From assembly GCA_965220305.1 (NCBI GenBank), contig OZ244817.1, positions 4,370,800 through 4,434,799 on the forward strand: 64,000 nt of DNA. Direction: 5' to 3'. The stretch's first letter is position 1, and every line of letters starts with the position of its first letter. The DNA comes from G965220305 sp965220305. GTDB taxonomy: Bacteria > Chloroflexota > Dehalococcoidia > Lucifugimonadales > UBA3495. The notes below the pieces were generated by a model. That model was not told the origin of the DNA. It was given only the letters and a program-made list of their open reading frames with translations, and did not search any database. Shown here piece by piece: positions 34,297 to 42,744 of this stretch. A program made the position numbers and the translations under genes.

Positions 34297-34938
34297 ATGA
34301 GATTCAGGATTACTTATCATGGTCGTATGTTGTTGAGTGAAATGTTGCTGGTGCTGGCCTTGAGCGTGCTCGCTTGTGGCCCCGCTGACCAAGTAGTTCA
34401 GGAACGCTTGGGCAACGTGCCAATTGCCCAAGAAGATGAACCTACGCCAGAACCCACTGAAGAACCCACCAGAGTACCCGAGGCTACACGATGTGTCTCC
34501 TTGCCGCCAGAAATGCAAGACAACGAAGAACTTCTGGAAGGACAGATTGAGGAAGACGGGATCAAGTACCAGTGCTTTGTTGTCACGCCAACTCCCACAC
34601 CGAAATACCCGGCATTGGGCGACCTTACCCAATCTGTCCAAAGGGAAGAAGACAAGCAGGCGGCGGCCAGGGAAGCAGGCGGCGCTGCAGGGGCTTCCGC
34701 ACCTGCAGCGCGGATAAGATTTGTGAAACTCTACTATAGTTCGGAAGAAGCTAAAAATGCTGCGGTGGAAGTGATCAGAGAATACCGAAAGAAAGACGAC
34801 AGCGGGGAATTCTGGTTTTACCGTGATGGTGGAATCATTTTTGCGGAAATACCGGTCACCATGCTCGTGGCGCTGTCCGAAATAGAAGGGTTTGTCGCCG
34901 TTGAGCCAGGTGAGGGTTATCGTCCCGACCCACATTAA
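34297..34938 (+). CDS. Lipoprotein with a C-terminal subtilisin-propeptide-like domain
   Basis: The 213-residue protein has a signal peptide ending in the lipobox SVLAC (Cys near residue 27). A Glu/Pro/Thr-rich linker (TPEPTEEPTRVPE) is followed by a Cys-containing segment and a C-terminal alpha/beta unit (about 145-205: FVKLYYSSEEAKNAAVEVI ... IPVTMLVALSEIEGFVAVEP), which has the pattern of inhibitor I9 propeptides of S8 proteases. ATG 34297 follows AGAGGGGG. A subtilisin-like relic lies 1.8 kb downstream, so this may be a separated chaperone or inhibitor domain. Lower GC than the first 33 kb suggests acquisition. Confidence 0.55.
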   Translation: MRFRITYHGRMLLSEMLLVLALSVLACGPADQVVQERLGNVPIAQEDEPTPEPTEEPTRVPEATRCVSLPPEMQDNEELLEGQIEEDGIKYQCFVVTPTPTPKYPALGDLTQSVQREEDKQAAAREAGGAAGASAPAARIRFVKLYYSSEEAKNAAVEVIREYRKKDDSGEFWFYRDGGIIFAEIPVTMLVALSEIEGFVAVEPGEGYRPDPH

Positions 34939-34988
34939 GTTGAATCATTGAACTGACACGAACCAATCGCCCACAGGAGGAAACATTT

Positions 34989-35153
34989 TTGCGGGTGTGC
35001 AATTGGATGATTCCTTCTATTCGGACCGTCTCTATATTTCTTGTGCTAATGGGCATTATTGTAGCTGTTGCTATGTTGCCTCTCGTCCCCGGGACGCCTG
35101 TAGAGGCAAACCCCTCAACGGACAGGGGCAAATACGATACTGTGTTCATTTGA
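34989..35153 (+). pseudogene. Truncated secreted protein (signal peptide only)
   Basis: The 54-codon frame starts at TTG 34989 after CAGGAGGAAAC (34974-34984). It has a typical signal peptide (IRTVSIFLVLMGIIVAVAML, then a cleavage-like VEAN) and stops 15 residues into the mature part. An ATG inside at 35007 is an alternative start. The good ribosome site and abrupt stop suggest the 5' end of a gene whose remainder was lost. No homologous continuation was seen in the next 190 bases. Confidence 0.35.
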
Positions 35154-35348
35154 AATTAAGCAATTCTAACTGATACCAACCTTGCTACCTCCCACTACTA
35201 CCTGCTAAACTACTCCTACCACAGTGACTAACCTCTCTCCGTGAGCCTAGCATGGCTGACAAGATAGGACTACTCATGCCCCCTTGTTGACTCACGTGTG
35301 AGATAGTCGCTGTGGTAGTTCCTATCTTCAGTTGCAAGGGGGTTCCCA

Positions 35349-35879
35349 ATGTCGAAGGCAACGCTAGCTAAATGGCTTCTGCTCTCTCTAATTCCCGTCG
35401 GAATTAGCGTACTAATTCTAATCCTACTTATCACAGCTACCAACGGGGCCGAGCCATCGGGAAGCTGGGCTGGCCTCTTCGTCCTACTAACTCTGTACTT
35501 CCCCATCGCGCTAGTGAGTGGCCTAGTCCTGCACTTCTGGACCCACTTTCAAGCTAATCGGATGTTTCACGCCAGTCAACGCTACGCCGAGTTGCACGGG
35601 TGGCTTCCCATCTCCCACACACAGTGGCGCAATCGGAAGCGAAATACGATCCTGCTATCAGTAACCAAGGCCCTTACCAAAAATACCTACATCCTCACTA
35701 TTGAAATTGAGGGTGAATCCATCGTCGTTGACGAGTTCGAGACCTCTACCTGGGCCCTGCAGTTCGGTGACTGGCTCTGGGAGCAACTCCTGACCGACAC
35801 TCCTCAGATCACTCGCGAGGTGGTAGTTGAAAAGCGGGCGGAATGGGAGCAGACAACAGCTCTAGCTCTGCGTCGCTAA
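35349..35879 (+). CDS. Hypothetical membrane protein with two N-terminal helices
   Basis: The 176-residue protein has two hydrophobic segments, about residues 8-31 (WLLLSLIPVGISVLILILLI) and 43-65, followed by a soluble part of about 110 residues ending in a charged helix (VVVEKRAEWEQTTALALRR). A Shine-Dalgarno AAGGGGG precedes ATG 35349. No family was recognised. Its 3' end overlaps the convergent gene at 35809-36237 by 71 bases, a large overlap, so one of the two stops may have shifted. Confidence 0.5.
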   Translation: MSKATLAKWLLLSLIPVGISVLILILLITATNGAEPSGSWAGLFVLLTLYFPIALVSGLVLHFWTHFQANRMFHASQRYAELHGWLPISHTQWRNRKRNTILLSVTKALTKNTYILTIEIEGESIVVDEFETSTWALQFGDWLWEQLLTDTPQITREVVVEKRAEWEQTTALALRR

Positions 35880-36237
35880 ACGGCCCGAACAATAAAACAG
35901 GAACGTCATCATTATGACCAATCGCTATTTTGCGTGTTGCATCCACCAAGTCCCGGCAGAGCTGCTCTCCGTCAAAGTGGCCAACAACTATCGAGCTATC
36001 CGCTGTCCAACCTGTGCCATCACTGGTTATATAACGTTTAACGTCACGAAGAATGCCTACCGCATAGGACCAGAAGAACATCTGCTGCAACAACTCACGG
36101 GAAATTACCTCTTCCTCGAGGGTCTTGATCGTCTGGGCAATAAAATCAGCCACGCTTTCTACCTCATAGTCAAGAGCAAAACCAGCCCCATGTAACTCTG
36201 TGGTCACAAATGGCAATCTCCTTACTTCCTCAGTCAT
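35809..36237 (-). CDS. Hypothetical protein, member 2 of a tandem paralogue pair
   Basis: The 142-residue soluble protein aligns along its length with the product of the next gene upstream (36256-36681): the M-x-EE-x3-PF start, a helical middle (ADFIAQTIKTLEEE against HFTALIVSTWEHLR), HFDGEQLCRDLVDA against YLDGVRFCDDIVAV, and an AELELL/ERELL end near FGP. No known motif was found. AGAGG lies near ATG 36237, and the upstream paralogue ends 18 bases away, so they are co-transcribed. They could be an antitoxin/immunity-like pair or divergent duplicates. Confidence 0.55.
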   Translation of the reverse strand: MTEEVRRLPFVTTELHGAGFALDYEVESVADFIAQTIKTLEEEVISRELLQQMFFWSYAVGILRDVKRYITSDGTGWTADSSIVVGHFDGEQLCRDLVDATRKIAIGHNDDVPVLLFGPFSDAELELLSAPIPPAFQLPPRE

Positions 36238-36255
36238 CGTTCAACCTCTTCAGTA

Positions 36256-36681
36256 TTAATCAGAATCTAATAATTTCATGGGACCAAACAACAGCTCTCG
36301 CTCTGCGGCGGTAGGATATTCAAAATGATCTTCAATCGACGTCTCCTGCTGATTTGCCACCGCGACAATGTCATCGCAAAACCTCACCCCATCGAGGTAG
36401 CAAATGAAGCCGTTTTCGGGGGTATCGAACTTCGGCAAACCTTCCAATGTCTCCGCTGCGGGATGCAAACTTCGATACGGATGCAATCCCACTCCAATCA
36501 GGTGCTCAGTATAAAGGGCGAAGAAATCCTCTATGGTGACTCCTTCATCTCTCAAATGCTCCCAAGTACTAACTATCAGGGCCGTGAAGTGGACAAGGCC
36601 TTCTTTACTATCTTGAGACGTTAAATTCCCATTATCAAACCACACCTTTCCAAAAGGAAACCCCTTAATTTCCTCAACCAT
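36256..36681 (-). CDS. Hypothetical protein, member 1 of a tandem paralogue pair
   Basis: The 141-residue protein starts MVEEIKGFPFGKVWF with GGAGAGG upstream. It is mainly acidic and soluble with no signal peptide. Its similarity to the downstream gene covers the N-terminus, the central helices and the FCDDIV region, but identity is low, so the duplication is old. The pair lies in an AT-richer stretch between mobile relics. Function is unknown. Confidence 0.55.
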   Translation of the reverse strand: MVEEIKGFPFGKVWFDNGNLTSQDSKEGLVHFTALIVSTWEHLRDEGVTIEDFFALYTEHLIGVGLHPYRSLHPAAETLEGLPKFDTPENGFICYLDGVRFCDDIVAVANQQETSIEDHFEYPTAAERELLFGPMKLLDSD

Positions 36682-36734
36682 TTATTACCTCTCCTACCCT
36701 CAATATCAATTACTAGCTCTCCAATTTCAAATGA

Positions 36735-37466
36735 ACACAATATCGCAAATACCTGCCCCGGCAGACCGGCAGTGTCCACAGCCAAGGGTTAAAGTGGCAT
36801 GGAGCAGAAGGATGGTGCGCCAACGGATGGGACGGTAGTGGCATTCAAGTCGGAGTTATAGATTCAGGTTTTCACGGAGTCAGAAACCTGGCGGGCAACG
36901 AGCTGCCAGGAGCATCGCAAATCAAGGGTCGCTGTTACTACGAGCAGGATGGAGACATCCGCTCCAGTTCCAACATTCTCTTTTGCGACAAGAACGGGAC
37001 CCACGGATCAGATATAGCCCAGATCATCATGGATGTGGCTCCTGGTGTTGAACTCTACACGGCCAATCCTTCAGGCTGGAAGGAGTTGAAGGAAACCGTT
37101 GTGTGGATGGGGCAACAAGGGGTGGACATGATCAACTACTCGATAGGCTGGGGGCGATATGCCCCTGGGGACGGATCCTATGCTATCGGACCAAATGACC
37201 ATCATCCCTTGAAGGCTGTGGATAAGGCCGTTAGTCGCGGCATTCTGTGGGTCAACAGTGGCGGCAATAATGGTCAGGAGTATTGGACTGGTCGTTTTAG
37301 CGACATATGGGGAAATGGAAGGTTCCACGATTTTGCTTACCGAGATGAAGGCAATACCTTGACTCTCAACCCCGGTGACAAGCTTGACCTTACCATCCCA
37401 TCTGGATTTACTAGCCATGGACTTGGAGTCGGCGGCACAATGAGGCGCTCAATCGTCAGAGGCTAA
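36735..37466 (+). pseudogene. Subtilisin-like (S8) serine protease relic
   Basis: The open frame begins after TGA 36732 without a start codon. It encodes GSGIQVGVIDSGFHG (catalytic Asp), then KNGTHGSDIAQIIMDVAPG (catalytic His) and SRGILWVNSGGNNGQEYW (substrate/Asn region). The frame ends at 37466 before the GTS-x-A-P segment with the Ser nucleophile, in a short unrelated tail. Both ends are therefore missing. It is directly followed by a ParA relic in another frame, which points to a deletion junction near 37440. Confidence 0.8.
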
Positions 37467-37968
37467 AATGATCATTCGGGACCGTTTTGGTCGCGTGATC
37501 ACTGACCGAGGGTATGATTTCGTAATAATTGACTGCCCGCCAAATATAAACCTACTGACACAGAATGTGATCATGTTGAGCGATTCCTGCGTAGTTGTGT
37601 GCTTGCCAGAATACTTTACGGTTAGGGGTGTTGCCCTAATAGATGGACAAGCAGGCTAGATGATGAGACAAGTCAACGACAACTTGGCCAGGTTCGGTGC
37701 CCAACCGGTGCCCGGCCCGGTTATGCGAGGAATTATCGTCAACCGGGTCAGGTATGTAACAGGTGGAACGATCTCACAAGAAAACTGGATGCAACGAGTC
37801 AGGGAAGAATATCCCGCCTTGACCTTTGAGAATTTTGTCGCGGAATCCGTCCGCGTGGCGGAAGCGTCTGCCACTGCTCCGATTACCTTCTCTAGGCGTG
37901 TTGTTGACCAGCAGTACATGGGACAACTCAAACAGGTTGCAGAGGAATTTTTCGATAAAGTTGTTTAG
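37444..37968 (+). pseudogene. ParA/Soj-like ATPase relic with an in-frame TAG
   Basis: Frames 37444-37659 and 37660-37968 are one frame split by TAG at 37657-37659. The first part has YDFVIIDCPPNINLLTQN (Walker B) and CVVVCLPEYFTVRGVALI, typical of ParA. The second part has RGIIVNRVRY, then a helical C-terminus. The N-terminal Walker A region is absent. Family alignments have a coding residue where the TAG lies. The gene is a 5'-deleted and nonsense-mutated remnant, probably from a plasmid or integrative element. Confidence 0.75.
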
Positions 37969-38002
37969 CTGGGGAGGTAGAAAATGATGCCCCATGAAAT
38001 TA

Positions 38003-38808
38003 GGTTGTGTTGACATTTCACCGCAACCAGATGAGAGCGGCGGTGAAGTGAAGGAAGCCCAGATATCTGGTGTCCAGCTTCTCAAACCGGGAGAATACCC
38101 GCCGATAGTGCTTTATCTTGTTGATGAAGCATTCCACCAAGTGACGCTCCCGGTACAGATAAGCATCGTAGGCTTGGGGTTCCTTCCGGTTGGAGCGCGG
38201 AGGTATGACCGGACTCATGCCCTGTTCCAGGATGTACTGGCGAAACTCCTGGGAATCATACCCCTTGTCGGCAATCACGTACTCCCCGGCATAATCGGCT
38301 ATCCGACCCTGGGCCCGGGTAATGTCGTGCTTTTGACCCCCAGTCAGGATGAATCGCAGGGGATTGCCTAAGGCATCGACGCTGACGTGGATCTTGGTGC
38401 TGAACCCGCCGCGGCTCCGGCCCAGGGCTGGGCTGCTTGGCCACCCTTTTGGGGGGCGCTCCTGCGGCGCAGGGGTGGGCCCGGACCACCGTGCTGTCGA
38501 TGATGAGGTATTCCATATCCGGGTCGTCGGCGAAATGCTGCTGCAACAGTTCCCAGATACCCCGGTCGGCCCAGCGGGCGAACCTTTTGTAGACGCTGTT
38601 CCAGTTCCCATACTCGGCTGGGAGGAGCCGCCATTGGGCGCCGGAGCGGTCCACCCACAGCACGGCTTCTATGAAACGTCGGCATTCCTCTTCCTGACCG
38701 ACGTACAGGTCGGTGCGCCCTCGTAAGAACTGGAGAATCTTGGTCCATTTATCTGGAGAGAGTTCAAGTCTTGACATATTTCTATTATAACCAAATGTCA
38801 ACAGAGCC
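38003..38808 (-). mobile_element. IS5-family insertion sequence A
   Basis: The 806-bp element has 16-bp terminal inverted repeats GGTTGTGTTGACATTT (38003) and AAATGTCAACAGAGCC (ending 38808), 14 of 16 matching, flanked by TA (38001-38002 and 38809-38810). The single two-frame transposase gene fills the inside on the minus strand. Confidence 0.8.
38018..38777 (-). pseudogene. IS5-family transposase in two frames (IS A)
   Basis: The first frame (ATG 38777 to 38256) encodes LELSPDKWTKILQFLRGR, WRLLPAEYGNWNSVYKRFAR and DMEYLIIDSTVVRAHP (first catalytic Asp). The second frame (to stop 38018) supplies GGFSTKIHVSVDALG, YVIADKGYDSQEF (second Asp) and LVECFINKIKHYRR (Glu). The change of frame is in the CCCCCCAAAAGGG run (minus strand, about 38456-38444) and needs +1. 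Programmed shifting is known in this family, usually -1, so the copy may be inactive. The GTG/TTG start at 38801 lies in the terminal repeat and was not used. Confidence 0.75.
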
Positions 38809-38810
38809 TA

Positions 38811-39301
38811 GAACGACTCACGACTTGGCAGACTATTTGGAAGGAATTGCCGAAGGCTTGCGATTCCTCCCGGAAATAGTCATGGAAGAAGCCAATGGGG
38901 TCCACCTCAAACTGCTTAGCCACATGGCATTAGGCAGCAGTTCGTAAAGGTACCTGGCAAGCTCGAAGTGTCTTTGCAAGCAGCTCCTTGGCGCCGAGAC
39001 TGAAAAAGGATAGTCATCGGGGTCGTAGGGTAAGCGGCGGTTTTCGGCGCGGCGTTGGTTTCGTACCAATTTGATGTCGGCAGTGAGGAACTGCGTCGGC
39101 GCAAGAGTAGGCGTCGATACCTACATCGACCTTGCTCCGGGAGTACGCGCGGGTGTTGAGGAGGCCACTGCAGTTGGTGCATAGACGGCGATAACTGCTA
39201 CCTGAGAGATGGTTGTTCGCCTGGGTTCAGTCACAACTGGACCTCGGAATGTGATTCCTGTCTCGTGCTGCAGAGGGGTCTAGCAAGTACCAAGCTCGCT
39301 T
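38811..39301. other. Non-coding stretch with decayed coding remnants
   Basis: No intact gene was seen in 490 bases. On the plus strand, short stretches look like protein (RIVIGVVG, a stop, AAVFGAALVSYQFDVGSEEL at about 39010-39090, and DTYIDLAPGVRAGVEEATAV at about 39115-39180) but are broken by stops and frame changes. They may come from one small membrane protein gene. The family cannot be named. Confidence 0.35.
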
Positions 39302-39916
39302 CTAGCGTGAGCTCATGGCTAAAGACCGTCGCCAAGCAGTTTCTAGGTCATGAAGGTCCATCCCATAGACTCTTTCGATAGCTTGTTCGTAGGTCTCTCC
39401 CTCGGCGAATACGTCGAGGAGTCTCTGCACCCTGGACCAGCCATACTCCGTGATCAGGTAGTTGACGAGGCTCCAGCTCTGCGCGTATGAGAGATGCGCC
39501 CCGGAATGGTCCGCCGGAAAGCTGCTATTGAGGCTTCGTAGGCTGATGAGGCCGTCCTCGGCAATGGCATCTTCGAGGGTTCTGCGTTGATATTCGGTCA
39601 AGTCTCCTTCGGCATACGTGGCCAAGCCCTCCTCGAGCCATGTTGGCAGGTTTCCAAAGCAGTTAAAGGTTAGCTCTCTTACAAGCAGGTGGGCTAACTC
39701 ATGGATCATTCCGGAGATGTAGGTATCGAACTCGTCAGGATCCACAGCAATCAGCAGAATGTTGTGTGACGTGAAAGCCAATCCTCCGGTCCATGATTGG
39801 GGAAAGAGGACGGCGCCACGCAAGTCCTCTGCTGACTCATAGACAAACGCTTTGACCGGCGCGGTCAGGTCCCTGTCGAGCCGGAGATTGGCGAGGCCAT
39901 CGCCGACGGTGTCGGC
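39302..39916 (-). pseudogene. Peptidase MA-family protein, C-terminal part split off by IS B
   Basis: The minus-strand frame from 39916 to 39302 encodes ADTVGDGLANLRLDRDL, then the zinc site SGMIHELAHLLV and the third ligand in LPTWLEEGLATYAEGD, closely like the intact family member at 10731-12011. It has no start codon of its own that makes sense. Its N-terminal half is at 40856-41429 across the insertion sequence. Removing IS B joins ...GFGRRL to ADTVGDG in frame. Confidence 0.85.
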
Positions 39917-39918
39917 TA

Positions 39919-40853
39919 AGAGCCTATCCTAATAACCCAGCGGCCCTGAAAGCAATGAGAGCACAGGCGAAATGCAGAAAGGCGATGTAGTTGTCCGGCG
40001 ACTTGTCCCAGCGGACCAAGATGCGCCGGAAGCGGTTCATCCAACTGTGCGTACGTTCCACCACCCAGCGCCGGGCTTTGAAACCGGCTTCCTTTTTGAT
40101 GGCCTGGGCCTCTTCGCCCCGGCTGCGGATGTGGGCGGTGAAGCCAAACTCCTGCAAGGTCTGACGCACCTCGTCAAAGTCGTAGCCCTTGTCCAGACAC
40201 AGCCCTTGCGGATGTTCTGGCGTGGACTCCGGGCGTTGCACCGGCAGACTGGCCACCGTGGCCCGCACCAGCTTCATGTCGTGGCGGTTGGCCCCATCTA
40301 CCACCAACCCCACCGGAATGCCCCCAGCTTCGGTCAACAGGCTGCGCTTGACCCCACTCTTACCCCGGTCTGTGGGATTGGGGCCGGTTTTTCCCCCCGC
40401 CCAGGGGCGCTTTGGTCATGGCTCCGTCCAGGCTCAGCCAACCCCAGTCGATACCCTGCAACTCATCGTAACGTTCCAGCCCCGTCCGCCATAGCTCCCG
40501 GAACACCCCGGCGGCGACCCATTCCTGGAAGCGCAGATGAGCCGTGGAGCCGGAGCAAATGCCGGTGGCATCCAGGGCCTTCCACTGGCAGCCGGTGCGC
40601 AACACATAGAAGATGCCGTTGGCGCAGGTCCGGTCCGGCACCCGGGGCCGGCCTCCGCCCCGAGGATGGGTGTTCACCCGCTGGGGCAGCAGCGGGGCCA
40701 GCACCTCCCACAGTTCGTCGGATACCTGAAAGGAGCCGGTGGTGGGGTTGACCGGCGCGGCTGGGCCGGCCCGCTTGGGCCGTGGTGGCTTGGGTTCTTC
40801 TGCTTTAGTCATGCCACTAGTTTAGCCTGGATTTTGTTTTTAGGATAGGCCCT
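39919..40853 (-). mobile_element. IS5-family insertion sequence B
   Basis: The 935-bp element has inverted ends AGAGCCTATCCTAA (39919) and TTAGGATAGGCCCT (ending 40853), 13 of 14 matching, and a TA duplication (39917-39918 and 40854-40855). It lies inside a peptidase MA-family gene. Confidence 0.85.
39924..40812 (-). CDS. IS5-family transposase in two frames (IS B)
   Basis: Frame A (ATG 40812 to 40360) encodes FQVSDELWEVLAPLLPQR, CANGIFYVLRTGCQWKALD and WGWLSLDGAMTKAPLGGGK (first Asp). Frame B (to 39924) continues KSGVKRSLLTEAGGIPVG, LCLDKGYDFDEVRQ (second Asp) and RRWVVERTHSWMNRFRR (Glu). The switch is -1 at a G6A5 run (minus strand 40398-40388), a plausible programmed slippery site, so the fused DDE transposase can still be made. 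Both catalytic halves are intact apart from the switch. Confidence 0.8.
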
Positions 40854-40855
40854 TA

Positions 40856-41429
40856 GACGTCGGCCGAAACCGCTGCCTCCGGCGTACCAATAGAGGGTGA
40901 TGTTATCCGATGCGTGCATGCGCCAGTCGAAGCGGTCATCGCTATAGATCACTTCTTGCTTGGGTGAAAGGAACTCTTGTCCCAAGTTATCAACGACACG
41001 CCAGCGCCACCAGACCGTCGCTCCAGGTGGGGTGGAGCCCGTTCGGCGCATGTCCCATTCCTTGGTAACTGAAACGTCCTCCTCTCCGACGACCTTGGTC
41101 CTAGCGCTTTGATATTCGGAAGAGGCGCACGAGAAAATGAGATCGCTCCCGAATTCCACATCTACTAGCTCTACAGGCCTTTCGCCCTCTCCCTGTAAGT
41201 GGAAAGTGATGGAGTCTGGCAACTGCATTGAAGCCTCACTGACATTCACTTCGAAGTCAGCTTCCCTGGGAGCCACTATTGGAATGGGCGTAGCAGTAGA
41301 TGTTAAGGCAGTTGGCGTCCTCGGTTGGCGTGTTGACATAGGCGCCTCAGTGTCGTCAGACGACTGACAAGCGACTGGGACCGCGGTTAGGGTGGCGGCC
41401 AAGACGATTAATGCCAGCAATCGGATCAT
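40856..41429 (-). pseudogene. Peptidase MA-family protein, N-terminal part
   Basis: The ATG at 41429 opens a signal peptide (IRLLALIVLAATLTAVPVAC, possibly a lipoprotein) and a Ser/Thr/Pro linker. A beta domain follows with WWRWRVVDNLGQEFLSPKQ and YSDDRFDWRMH, matching the domain upstream of the zinc site in the family member at 10731-12011 (YTDNRFQWQQ). The frame enters IS B after GFGRRL and stops soon after at 40809. With the part at 39302-39916 it forms one gene of about 395 codons. Confidence 0.8.
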
Positions 41430-41508
41430 GGCCGGCGTTCGATGCGTATGTTCTGGAGTTGCGGTACTCCAATTGGCGTGAGTTCGAAGCCTTTGACGTG
41501 GGGCTGTA

Positions 41509-42742
41509 CTAGTAGTCCAACAGCTTTGAAGTGATGGGTGGCTGGGGTATCATATCGGGTAGTAACGAAAGAAGATTGGGAAGTGAGGGGGTGGTGAAGG
41601 TGAAGAAATACCGGGTGCAACTGACGGAGGAGGAGCAACAGGAACTGAGGGAGCTGGTGTCCAAGGGGCGGGCAGCGGCCTATAAGCAGACTCACGCTCG
41701 CATCTTGCTGTTGAGCAATGAGGGCCGCGGGGGCGGGGCCATGAAAGACGAGGAGATTGGCCGGTCCCTCCAGGTAGGCACTGCCACCGTGGAACGGGTG
41801 CGCCGCCGCTGCGTAGAAGAAGGTGTTGAGGCAGATTTGGGGCGCAAGGAGCGGCTGAACCGCCGTCAGAAGAAACTGGACGGTCAAGGGGAAGCCCACT
41901 TGGTTGCCCTGGCCTGCGCCGAACCGCCACAGGGCCGGGTAAGTTGGACACTTAAATTGCTGGCGGACCGGCTGGTTGAATGCGAGATAGTGGAGAGCAT
42001 CAGTCCCGAAACGGTGCGGCAGACGCTCAAAAAACGAACTCAAGCCTTGGCTGAAGGAGTGCTGGTGCATCCCGCCCCAAGGCAGCGCCGAGTTCGTGTG
42101 CGCGATGGAAGAAGTGCTGGAAGTCTACCATCGCCAGTATGGGGACAACGAAGTTCTGGTCTGCCTGGACGAGACCAGCAAACAACAGGTGAAGGAGACC
42201 CGGCTGCCGCGTCCGGCCCGACCTGGGGCTGCCGGCATCTACGATTACGAGTACGCGCGCAACGGGGTGAGCAATCTGTTCATGCTGTTCGCTCCGTTGG
42301 AGGGGTGGCGCCGGGTGGAAGTGACGGACCGGCGCACCAAGGCCGATTGGGCCCGGGTGGTTCGGCAACTGGTGGATGAGGACTACCCCGACAAAGACCG
42401 GATTGTGCTGGTGCTGGACAACCTGAACACCCATCATCCGGCCTCGTTGTACGATGCGTTTGAGCCGGCCGAAGCACGGCGCATCGCCGAGCGGCTGGAG
42501 ATTCACTACACTCCCAAGCATAGCAGTTGGCTGAATATGGCCGAGATTGAAATCGGGGTGCTGGCCCGCCAATGCCTGAAGCGCCGCATTCCAGACCAGG
42601 GGGTTCTGCGGCGGGAGGCGGCAGCGTGGCAGCAGCAGCGCAACCGGGACACAATACGGGTGGACTGGCGCTTCACCACCGCAGACGCACGGATCAAACT
42701 CAAGTCCCTTTACCCATCAATACAACACTGATGGACGACTAG
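41509..42742 (+). mobile_element. IS630-family insertion sequence A
   Basis: The 1234-bp element has imperfect inverted ends CTAGTAGTCCAACAG (41509) and CTGATGGACGACTAG (ending 42742), 13 of 15 matching, flanked by TA at 41507-41508 and 42743-42744, as expected for this Tc1/mariner-related family. The right TA is also the left TA of the next element. Confidence 0.85.
41591..42731 (+). pseudogene. IS630-family transposase, frameshifted (IS630 A)
   Basis: The N-terminal frame (GTG 41591 or 41594) has the helix-turn-helix part (EEEQQELRELVSKG, EEIGRSLQVGTATVERVRRR) and runs to SISPETVRQTLK. The remainder is in the +1 frame from the A6 run at 42029-42034: ELKPWLKECWCIP, then VLVCLDETSKQQVKE (first Asp), RIVLVLDNLNTHHPASLY (second Asp) and HSSWLNMAEIEIGVLARQ (Glu). 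One A fewer would restore a single frame, so this looks like an insertion or a frameshift site. Catalytic residues are otherwise intact. Confidence 0.8.
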
Positions 42743-42744
42743 TA

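Noticed and set aside
38833..39182. Minus-strand ORFs of 78 and 88 codons between the two IS5 elements
   Set aside because: They have no ribosome sites or motifs, and the plus strand shows broken coding remnants in the same place.
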